From the NCBI GenBank assembly GCA_945900945.1, contig CAMDKL010000028.1, positions 1-45,192 of the forward strand: DNA of 45,192 nt, read 5' to 3'. The position numbers and the translations under genes were made by a program. Below are positions 1-6,381 of this stretch, in pieces (within the stretch, counting starts at the first letter, position 1; the number at the start of each line of letters is the position of its first letter). The notes under the pieces are model-generated. The model was not told the origin of the DNA. It saw only the letters and a program-made list of their open reading frames with translations, and searched no databases. This DNA is from Pirellula staleyi DSM 6068. GTDB lineage: Bacteria > Planctomycetota > Planctomycetia > Pirellulales > Pirellulaceae.

Positions 1-873
1 CGGGATTTGTCTAGCCCCGTAGAACCGGTTGCCGATTTAACGGCCACTACGATGGCTCTGATCGAACAAGCAGAGCAAAGCGATTCATTGCCGACAAACC
101 CAATTGAGCGGATGTCACAGCCTCTTTTCGAGAGCGACCGCGCCACGCGTTTAGCATGGATTGACAGCTTGGTTGCGTTGGCTGCAGGCATTGTCATTCT
201 TTCGATATTGCTTCCTAGCGTCTGGTATTCCCGCGAATCCTCGCGAAAGAGTTTTTGTGTTTCAAACTTGCGTGAATTAGGTCACGCGATGTCTTTGTAT
301 GCGCAAGGAGACTCGAATCGAAAGATCCCCCAGATTGCATTGGACGGTCCGCTTGCCTTTGCCGGTGTTTATGCAATTCGGCTTAAGGACGTTGGGCTAC
401 TGGAGTCTCCTAAATGGTTATGGTGCCCAGCCAGTGAGAGCTTTGACGTAGGCCAATCGATTCCATCTCTCCGTGCATTCTTAGCTGCTACCTACAGACA
501 CCAGCAAAACCTGAAAAATACAGCCGGAGGCAACTACTCATATAATCTCGGAAATTTAGTTGATGGGGACTATGAGACAGCAAGTTTTAACGGACGAAGT
601 CATTTTGCCTTGATCGGTGATTCCCTTTTGTCAGTCGCCTCCGAGGGAGGTACGGGCGCCGTTCACGATGGAAACGTGTCGAATGTGCTTTATGATGATG
701 GGCGAATTCAATCGATCCGGTTGCATCAAAAGAATGATTCTCGGATGCTCGACAACCCGTACTTAAATCGCGAGATGCAACAAGCTGTTGGTCGTGGCTT
801 GGAGGATACATGCCTTGGTCCAAGCTTTCAGAATCCCTTAAAACCGCTTTCGGCCAGCTTTCTGTCGAATTAG
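1..873 (+). CDS. DUF1559/pseudopilin-like membrane protein, 5' end probably outside window
   Basis: The open frame runs in from the window edge; the first possible start is a TTG at position 7, so the gene probably begins upstream. From that TTG it encodes 288 residues: a polar N-terminal part (about 1-48), one transmembrane segment (about 52-72), a segment reminiscent of the pseudopilin helix (SNLRELGHAMSLYA, about 86-99), then a soluble domain. Near the C-terminus the pattern AVHDGNVSNVLYDDGRI matches the H-x-G-x-x-N-V-L-x-D-G signature of planctomycete DUF1559-like proteins. Such proteins are thought to sit in the envelope and their function is unknown. The stop overlaps the stop of the convergent small gene that follows. 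Family assignment is by motif and moderately sure; partial status is inferred from the weak TTG start at the edge. Confidence 0.6.
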   Translation, partial: RDLSSPVEPVADLTATTMALIEQAEQSDSLPTNPIERMSQPLFESDRATRLAWIDSLVALAAGIVILSILLPSVWYSRESSRKSFCVSNLRELGHAMSLYAQGDSNRKIPQIALDGPLAFAGVYAIRLKDVGLLESPKWLWCPASESFDVGQSIPSLRAFLAATYRHQQNLKNTAGGNYSYNLGNLVDGDYETASFNGRSHFALIGDSLLSVASEGGTGAVHDGNVSNVLYDDGRIQSIRLHQKNDSRMLDNPYLNREMQQAVGRGLEDTCLGPSFQNPLKPLSASFLSN

Positions 874-1157
874 GCTGCTCGACGTAAGTCCGATGCATTC
901 GATTCCATACTCATCATGCAGAACTGATCTACGGAGCAGGACTGCTCGAGCGTTCCGAGAGGGCTATAGAATTTGACTTGCCTCTCTTCTTGGAACCACA
1001 CCAGGCTGAATCCCGCCAGTGAAAAACGGCGGCCACAAAAAGCCCCATTGCGAATGAGGGTGGTTTCTAAAATGCGCGATGAACCATCCACGTTTCCTCG
1101 ATGAGAAACCATGGCTTGCACTGCTCTGCGTAGTGAATCTGCGATGTTCGTCGACAT
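870..1157 (-). CDS. small hypothetical protein (95 aa)
   Basis: This 95-residue frame begins with ATG and ends in a stop that overlaps the stop of the convergent upstream gene by three bases. The composition is that of a soluble globular protein without signal peptide or membrane segment. The central part (RNGAFCGRRFSLAGFSLVWF, then EERQVKFYSPLG) looks like a compact beta-rich domain of a kind I associate with conserved planctomycete hypotheticals, but I cannot name a family. The frame fills the space between two better supported genes and the opposite strand offers no competing frame, which supports it being real. No clear Shine-Dalgarno sequence precedes the ATG. Function unknown. Confidence 0.5.
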   Translation of the reverse strand: MSTNIADSLRRAVQAMVSHRGNVDGSSRILETTLIRNGAFCGRRFSLAGFSLVWFQEERQVKFYSPLGTLEQSCSVDQFCMMSMESNASDLRRAA

Positions 1158-1506
1158 AAGGGCAAATAGTTCCGTTTTGGTTTTCGGCGTATGAACGGAT
1201 TATCGGCAAGACTTGCTCTCCCCTTGGGCCTAATTCGTATAGACCCTACAGATTCACTAACTCAACCACGAAGGCTAGCAATAAAAGCAAGGATTCGTTT
1301 CGATTTATTTGCCGATCCTGGCTAATCACGAACGCTCGCGTGTTCTTGAGCCGATTTGAAGTTTTCCTAACGAATGTTCCAAAGTGAATGTCTAACTTTT
1401 CGATTAGGAGCGACCGATGTCAGAACACATCAAGCGATCTTTACACCTTGGGCGAGAAGTCCAGTAGGGGAAGCTTTGCATCCTCGCCTTCGGGAGTCAT
1501 TATCAA
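1158..1506. other. intergenic region without recognised gene
   Basis: This 349-base gap separates the small leftward gene from the rightward hydrolase. Short open frames on both strands here overlap neighbouring genes and lack recognisable composition. It presumably holds the divergent promoters. I see no repeat, strong hairpin or RNA gene. Confidence 0.5.
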
Positions 1507-2412
1507 GTGCAATCCTACTTATCCCCCGTTGATAGTAAGTCGGGAATCGTCCAATCGTCGGGCAGTCGTCGATTCTATCACCGCTGGACGCCCGCTTCGA
1601 TGTCCCCTTGGGCGGCGATGACCCTCGTGCATGGTTTCGGCGACCACGGCGGGCGGTTTGCCGGCATGGCGACAACGCTTGCTAGTTTCGGGATCGCCGT
1701 TCAGGCGATCGATCTGGTTGGGCATGGCCGCAGTCCTGGCCGAAGAGGTTGCATTGAGTCTTACGATCAGTTGTTGGACGACGTTTGCGATGGCTTGCAA
1801 AGTTCCATAACTAGTTTTCCGAGGATACCGCAGTTTTTGTTTGGTCAAAGCATGGGAGGAAACCTTGTTCTTAACCTTGCATTGAGGCGCCCGCAGGATG
1901 TTAAGGGAACGAATGGATTGATCGTCGGTTCGCCAATGCTTCGGGCCGGTGAAATGCCCAAGGAATACTATATGGATGCAGGTCGTTGGCTTGCGTCCAA
2001 GTTCCCCAACTGGCGATTTAAGGCGGCGGTTGATCCAACTAAACTGAGTCACGATCGACGCGTTCAGGACGCCTACCATCGGGACCCATCGGTGCACCGC
2101 ACCATGTCATTGAGGCTTGCAATCAATTTGGTCGACAGCGGACAATGGGCACTTGAAAATGCATCCTTGCTAAAGTCCCGTACACTTCTGATGCACGGAT
2201 CTGAAGACACGCTCACCTGCTCGAAGGCAACCCAATCCTTTGCGGAAGCCGCTGATGGGATGACCACGTTCAGGCTTTGGAATGGCTGTCGCCATGACTT
2301 GCATGACGAGTTGCAGCGAGAGCGGGTGTTCGACTACATGACGCGTTGGATGAAACAACAATGCGTCACAAGCTTCAAACTCAACAGGCCTGTATTTGCA
2401 GAGTCTGCATAA
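1507..2412 (+). CDS. alpha/beta hydrolase, monoacylglycerol lipase/lysophospholipase-like
   Basis: The 301-residue protein is a single alpha/beta-hydrolase domain of the serine-aminopeptidase S33 / monoacylglycerol lipase type. The oxyanion-loop motif is VHGFGDHGGR (about 41-50), the nucleophile elbow GQSMGG carries Ser115, the acid is Asp234 in HGSEDTLT, and the catalytic His is most likely His263 in the GxxHDLHDE block, matching the family pattern. The second conserved block is AIDLVGHGRSPG (about 68-78). No signal peptide is visible, so it is predicted to be cytoplasmic and to hydrolyse acylglycerol or lysophospholipid esters. GTG was chosen as start because a stop lies 39 bases upstream in frame and GGGAG precedes the GTG; the first ATG lies well inside the fold. 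It appears monocistronic. Confidence 0.85.
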   Translation: MQSYLSPVDSKSGIVQSSGSRRFYHRWTPASMSPWAAMTLVHGFGDHGGRFAGMATTLASFGIAVQAIDLVGHGRSPGRRGCIESYDQLLDDVCDGLQSSITSFPRIPQFLFGQSMGGNLVLNLALRRPQDVKGTNGLIVGSPMLRAGEMPKEYYMDAGRWLASKFPNWRFKAAVDPTKLSHDRRVQDAYHRDPSVHRTMSLRLAINLVDSGQWALENASLLKSRTLLMHGSEDTLTCSKATQSFAEAADGMTTFRLWNGCRHDLHDELQRERVFDYMTRWMKQQCVTSFKLNRPVFAESA

Positions 2413-2447
2413 TTAGGCCCCATTGGGTGGGTTGGACCTACCTGTGG

Positions 2448-3368
2448 CTAGTCGAAAAAAGTCGATGTCTGAACATTTTCGCCACCGTTGGGAGTCACTA
2501 GTGCATCGAGAACTGCTTGGGGTACGTTCGATGGAATCCGCATGGCTTCCTCGTCTACGGTCATGGCTGAAAAGCTGCTCTTATGCAGGCCTCCGACATC
2601 GACCATGGGTCTATTTCCCACGCGAAAACTACGCCCTAGATCGATGTCACCCGGCTCGCACCACCCAATGTTGTTCTTCGTTTCCACGAGTAATAACGTA
2701 GGTTTGTCTACGCCTTTCGGAGAGAGCGGGCCAGATGGAGGAAACAAAGTTCCAGGGCCCGTGATCAATACGTAATTGGTTTCGTGGTTGCCGATCGCGT
2801 CCGGTGAATTTGGACTGGCAAATTCACCGGGCATCGCGCGATGTAAGTTGGAGTTGGAAACGCTATCCCAAGGCTGCTTGAGATCAAATTGCTTGTAAAG
2901 ATCATCGTAGCCCATGAAGGGCAGAATGAGTACTCGCCAAGAGTACAGAGGCTTGCCACCTACATCGAACACCACCGGAGGAGGATAAGTACCGAAGCGA
3001 TCCGAATAGGCATTGAGAGCAGTTGCAAGCGATTTCATGTTTTCTAAGTCCCTGCGCTGGTAAGATCGCTGAATGTTTTGTTGCATTTTCGGCCACAAAT
3101 AAATTACTGCCGTCGCACTCAAAAAAAAACAGAAGGCAACGATGGCCGACCCAATGATGGCAGGCATCCATCCTCGTTTCTTTCCAGCAGAGCGGGATAC
3201 CGTTGATTTCGAGGCAATTTGCATGGTCGGAACCAACACGCCCTGCTCGTTAAAATGAGGCATCGTAACGTTCTTTCCACAACCGACGCAGGGGCCAGAT
3301 TGGCCAGCAAACCCGTCGAGCACTTTCGTACGATTGTGGCAATGTGGACAAACGTATTCAAATGGCAT
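2448..3368 (-). CDS. DUF1559-type membrane protein with N-terminal zinc ribbon
   Basis: The 306-residue protein begins with a small zinc-ribbon-like knuckle pair (Cys7, Cys10, Cys27, Cys30), followed by a basic linker, one transmembrane helix (about 69-92) and a C-terminal domain. That domain shows typical DUF1559 features: an NMKSLATALNAYSDRFGTYPP helix-to-Pro transition (about 109-129), a LYSWRVLILPFMGYDDLY block, a WDSVSN block and a closing V-G-G-L-H-x-S motif. Proteins of this family are numerous in planctomycetes and resemble type II pseudopilins; their role is unknown. It is the third gene of a leftward run after fae and the btaB-like gene, 12 nt behind the latter, so it is probably cotranscribed. 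Confidence 0.8.
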   Translation of the reverse strand: MPFEYVCPHCHNRTKVLDGFAGQSGPCVGCGKNVTMPHFNEQGVLVPTMQIASKSTVSRSAGKKRGWMPAIIGSAIVAFCFFLSATAVIYLWPKMQQNIQRSYQRRDLENMKSLATALNAYSDRFGTYPPPVVFDVGGKPLYSWRVLILPFMGYDDLYKQFDLKQPWDSVSNSNLHRAMPGEFASPNSPDAIGNHETNYVLITGPGTLFPPSGPLSPKGVDKPTLLLVETKNNIGWCEPGDIDLGRSFRVGNRPMVDVGGLHKSSFSAMTVDEEAMRIPSNVPQAVLDALVTPNGGENVQTSTFFD

Positions 3369-3380
3369 AGATCGGCCAAC

Positions 3381-4109
3381 CTAACGTTTAACACCAATGA
3401 ACTGATAGTACGGTGTCTTCAACAAGGGCAGATAGGGAATTCGGGCGCGATGCTCATTGAGAATGGACTTGTCCAGCCTATTTTGCAAGTAGGGAATATG
3501 ATCCGCGCTTGGAAACACATTATCCGTTGCAAACCAAGTAGGCCAAAAAGATCGAGTTGACCAACTGTGTCGCTTCAGCCCCTCCGCTGCAAACTTGCGA
3601 GAAACGTAAAAATCGACAACTCCAAGTTTGCCACCTGGCTTCAGGATACGAATTGCGTTATCGATTGCCGCAAACCAATCGGGGATCATGGTCAGCGAAT
3701 AAGAAAATGTGACGACGTCCGCAGTACCCCCAGGAGGAGTCCACGTTGTAGCGTCCCCCGTAACGGCTTCTACGTTTTCCCAACCATGGCGTTCGCACCG
3801 TTTGTCGACAATCCCCAATAGTGAAGTTGCTAAATCGACAACGTAGATCTTTTTGATTTTAGAAATGCTTGGGCCAATGAACTCCAAATTGGCGCCCGTT
3901 CCTCCTCCAAAGTCGACCCAAACTCCAGGCTCAGCTTGGCCAAGAGTCTGGTATAGGTGTTCTCGGCCTTGCAACAATCGCTTTCGAAAATCGTCATAAC
4001 CCTCGGCTTGGCCCGAGTAGAAACTCTCCATTCGCTGTGCGTGGTCTTTGCCACGAACTGGCCTAAGAGCCAAATGGTAAAGTATTTTTAGGTCATTTCG
4101 AATCGACAT
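3381..4109 (-). CDS. btaB: SAM-dependent methyltransferase, BtaB-like (betaine-lipid type)
   Basis: This 242-residue class I methyltransferase has the SAM-binding motif VWVDFGGGTG (about 63-72), an acidic strand end (IYVVDL) and a motif around AVTGDATTW. The overall pattern matches the methyltransferase half of eukaryotic betaine-lipid synthase BTA1 and bacterial BtaB: an RMESFYSGQAEGYDDFR entry block, FSYSLTMIPDW, LGVVDFYVSRK, FWPTWFATDNVF, and a PYLPLLKTPYYQFIG ending. BtaB transfers three methyl groups to the amino group of diacylglyceryl-homoserine to make the phosphorus-free lipid DGTS. The partner enzyme BtaA, which adds the aminocarboxypropyl group, is not in this window. It lies between fae and a DUF1559 gene with 12-nt spacers, so it is probably in their operon. 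The alternative is a related lipid or quinone methyltransferase. Confidence 0.75.
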   Translation of the reverse strand: MSIRNDLKILYHLALRPVRGKDHAQRMESFYSGQAEGYDDFRKRLLQGREHLYQTLGQAEPGVWVDFGGGTGANLEFIGPSISKIKKIYVVDLATSLLGIVDKRCERHGWENVEAVTGDATTWTPPGGTADVVTFSYSLTMIPDWFAAIDNAIRILKPGGKLGVVDFYVSRKFAAEGLKRHSWSTRSFWPTWFATDNVFPSADHIPYLQNRLDKSILNEHRARIPYLPLLKTPYYQFIGVKR

Positions 4110-4121
4110 AAAGCTGTTAGT

Positions 4122-4619
4122 TTAAAAGCCGCGGAACGGGTGAGCAGCAGTATCCTTCTTGTCAAGCATTTCCTCTACCGAAGGACTACCTTTCATTGCA
4201 TTGGAAATGGCGTCGACCGTTGCAAGATAGTTGTAATCATAGATTTTTTTGTCGTCCGCTGCAGCGGGGTGAATAAACACACCGCAAACAACGACTAGTT
4301 TTTCGGCTTGGTCCTTAGGAATAACGCCGCTGGCGACGCTGTCTGCAACAGCTTTTGCAACAGCTGCTTGTGCTGGTCCAAACATTTGGACTGCCTGTTT
4401 CATTCCCTTGATCGTTACCTTGGTGATCATGACCGTGGAAGGCTTCACTGCAACGTTTGGAGCCAATACGGCGAGCAGATTGCTATGCCCGCTGCTCTGA
4501 GTTGCAAGAGCGTTTGCGAAAGCTGTACCGACCGGCCCATCCTTGCTACCAATCATCAAATCGATGTGTGCAATTTCGTTTCCTTCGCCAACCAATGATT
4601 CGCCGACAAACATGGACAT
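4122..4619 (-). CDS. fae: formaldehyde-activating enzyme
   Basis: The 165-residue protein matches Fae over its whole length. Fae condenses formaldehyde with tetrahydromethanopterin to methylene-H4MPT, the entry step of H4MPT-linked C1 oxidation in the cytoplasm. The signature GEGNEIAHIDLMIG contains the catalytic His (His19 here), followed by SKDGPVGTAFANALATQ, PSTVMITKVTIKG and the FGPAQAAVAKAVADSV segment typical of the family. The length is normal for the family. An AGGA-type ribosome site lies just upstream of the ATG. It is the first gene of a compact leftward run with the btaB-like and DUF1559 genes. No other H4MPT-pathway gene is in the window; planctomycetes are known to carry them scattered in the genome. 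Confidence 0.93.
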   Translation of the reverse strand: MSMFVGESLVGEGNEIAHIDLMIGSKDGPVGTAFANALATQSSGHSNLLAVLAPNVAVKPSTVMITKVTIKGMKQAVQMFGPAQAAVAKAVADSVASGVIPKDQAEKLVVVCGVFIHPAAADDKKIYDYNYLATVDAISNAMKGSPSVEEMLDKKDTAAHPFRGF

Positions 4620-5151
4620 GCTGGATTCCTAAAACTGAGAGTTGAACGTCCTTTTCGCGCACTACGCGCGATTGAACAGGAAAAGGTAGCAAACTGCTAC
4701 GTTCTTGCAACGCGATCTAGTGCCTATCTACCAATTCCAAGCTGCGAATTGCGGAAGTTCTCTACGAAAACAACGGAATAAACCTACGAAACACCACGAA
4801 ATTTATCCAAAAAAGGCAGGCGGGAACAAAAAATTTTGTCATTAATTAGGTTTTCGGTACAGGGTTTGCTTTTTTGCACCCACCAAGTTTCAGTCAGGCA
4901 AACTCGCAACTTGAACGAAAAAATGCCGATTGGCCGAGAAAATTGGGACCATAACGATTGGAATTTGTCGATTGGGAGTGTACCGTAAGATGGTGTTCGG
5001 TTCACAACACCGACCGGCAGTTCCATTTTCGAGCGTAACCTTCTTGATCGACAGGTTAAGCTTCCTGTCTGATTCCTGCGTTGACGAATAGTTACTCACT
5101 ACTTTTGCATACTGAATTTGTCGAATTTCATTAGGATTTGAGGGTGTAAAC
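4620..5151. other. divergent intergenic region between fae and the Gly/Met-rich protein gene
   Basis: This 532-base gap has no convincing gene; a 140-codon frame on the minus strand overlaps the next gene and looks like a chance frame. It must contain the promoter of the fae operon and that of the secreted Gly/Met protein. A small 6-bp hairpin (4686-4700, GTAGCA/TGCTAC) lies in the probable fae leader. I see no riboswitch-like conserved structure. Confidence 0.5.
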
Positions 5152-6150
5152 ATGAAACGGAAACTGACCAGTTTTTTGGTAATAACGATAGTTTGTTCCT
5201 CTGCTGCACCGATTTTGAGCAGCGATGACCGCATTGAAAAAGTCGTTAAATCTGGTTCGACTGATGGCAAGAAACCTGTCAAACGATCAGCTTCGAAAAA
5301 GGCGGAGACCAAGACCGTGGAAATGTTTCAGGCCATGGAACAAGGTCTGTTGACGGTAGATTACATCGGTAAAGATGCAAAAGAAGCCAATTTGATCTTT
5401 AAAAACAAAGGAAATGAGCCAATCAACGTCCTGTTGCCAGCGACCTTTGGCGCTTTGCCTGTTCTTGCCCAAGGCATGATGGGTATGGGAGGAATGGGCG
5501 GCATGGGAGGCGGAGGTATGGGAGGTATGGGAGGTATGGGCGGAGGAGGCATGGGTGGCATGGGTGGCGGAGGCATGGGTGGTATGATGGGAGGTGGCGG
5601 AGGCCAAGGGATGGGCGGTGGAATGGGTGGCGGTGGTATGATGGGTGGTGGTGGCATGGGTGGAATGATGGGCGGCGGCGGCATGGGCGGCATGGGCGGC
5701 GGCGGCATGGGTGGTATGATGCGCATCGATGCGGACGTTCCTCGCAAGATGACAGTTGCTACCGTCTGTCTTAATCACGGTAAAGCGGACCCTAATCCTC
5801 GAATGAAGTATAAATTGGTGCGACTCGCTGAAGTCAACGACTCACCCGTTATCGAAGAGTTCTGCAAAGCGCTTGCGGCTGGAAAAGTGAGCCAAAACAC
5901 AGCACAAGCCGCTGCATGGCACGTTGCAAACGGCTTGTCTTGGCAAGAATTGGTACACAAGCCTCGCGTTATCTCTCAATACACCGGCGTGGAAATGTTC
6001 TTCACCGGGTTCGAAGTTCAAGCGGCAATGCGATTGACCGCTTCCGCAACTCAGGAAGCAGAAAGAATTGCGGCCTACAACCTTGCTAACCCAGTTAGTT
6101 CCCAAAGCAACGTCGAAGAAGAGTCCATTGGCGATAAGCTTGCTAGGTAG
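5152..6150 (+). CDS. secreted protein with long Gly/Met repeat tract
   Basis: The 332-residue protein starts with a signal-peptide-like N-terminus (about 1-24), then a Lys-rich stretch, and a short folded segment (about 55-100) with the phrase NKGNEPINVLLP. Residues about 108-190 are almost entirely Gly and Met in repeats of the GGM and GGGM types. After it comes a conserved-looking C-terminal domain (about 191-332) with VATVCLNHGKADPNPRMKY and AAAWHVANGLSWQEL. The function is unknown. A bulge of Gly between hydrophobic Met could allow flexibility, adhesion or metal (copper) binding, but this is conjecture. GAGGG lies about 7 bases upstream of the ATG, supporting the start. The gene is monocistronic and ends before a strong terminator. 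Confidence 0.8.
   Translation: MKRKLTSFLVITIVCSSAAPILSSDDRIEKVVKSGSTDGKKPVKRSASKKAETKTVEMFQAMEQGLLTVDYIGKDAKEANLIFKNKGNEPINVLLPATFGALPVLAQGMMGMGGMGGMGGGGMGGMGGMGGGGMGGMGGGGMGGMMGGGGGQGMGGGMGGGGMMGGGGMGGMMGGGGMGGMGGGGMGGMMRIDADVPRKMTVATVCLNHGKADPNPRMKYKLVRLAEVNDSPVIEEFCKALAAGKVSQNTAQAAAWHVANGLSWQELVHKPRVISQYTGVEMFFTGFEVQAAMRLTASATQEAERIAAYNLANPVSSQSNVEEESIGDKLAR
5473..5721 (+). repeat. Gly/Met-coding tandem repeat tract
   Basis: This stretch inside the preceding coding sequence is built of short irregular units coding for Gly-Gly-Met and Gly-Gly-Gly-Met. Synonymous Gly codons vary from unit to unit, so the repetition is stronger at the protein than at the DNA level. The tract keeps the frame throughout. 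Confidence 0.9.
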
Positions 6151-6211
6151 ACCCTTCCGTTTTAACCGACATTGCTTGTTTGCAAGACAATGGCATCAGA
6201 CGTGAACGTAA

Positions 6212-6238
6212 AGCCTCGGTATCTCCCGAGGCTTTTTT
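6212..6238 (+). terminator. Rho-independent terminator
   Basis: A perfect 8-bp stem (AGCCTCGG at 6212-6219 pairing with CCGAGGCT at 6226-6233) with a 6-base loop is followed by a run of six T, then CG and four more T. It lies about 60 bases after the stop of the Gly/Met-rich protein gene and fits a classical intrinsic terminator for it. Confidence 0.88.
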
Positions 6239-6381
6239 CGTTTTATCTGGCTGGGCTACGCGAAAAACGTGTCTAAGTGTAAATTCATAGTCTGGGGATC
6301 TTTGATTGCGTTAGGAAACGAATCAGCCTCAGTCATAACCCCCAATTACACGACGCTATCCAATTTCCTAAGTATCGAACA

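Noticed and set aside
1519-2097. 192-codon frame on the minus strand
   Set aside because: It lies opposite the well-supported hydrolase gene, and its translation has no recognisable domain.
5361-5747. Pro-rich open frame of 128 codons on the minus strand
   Set aside because: It is the exact antisense of the Gly/Met repeat tract, where Gly codons read as Pro; composition is an artefact and it has no start signal.
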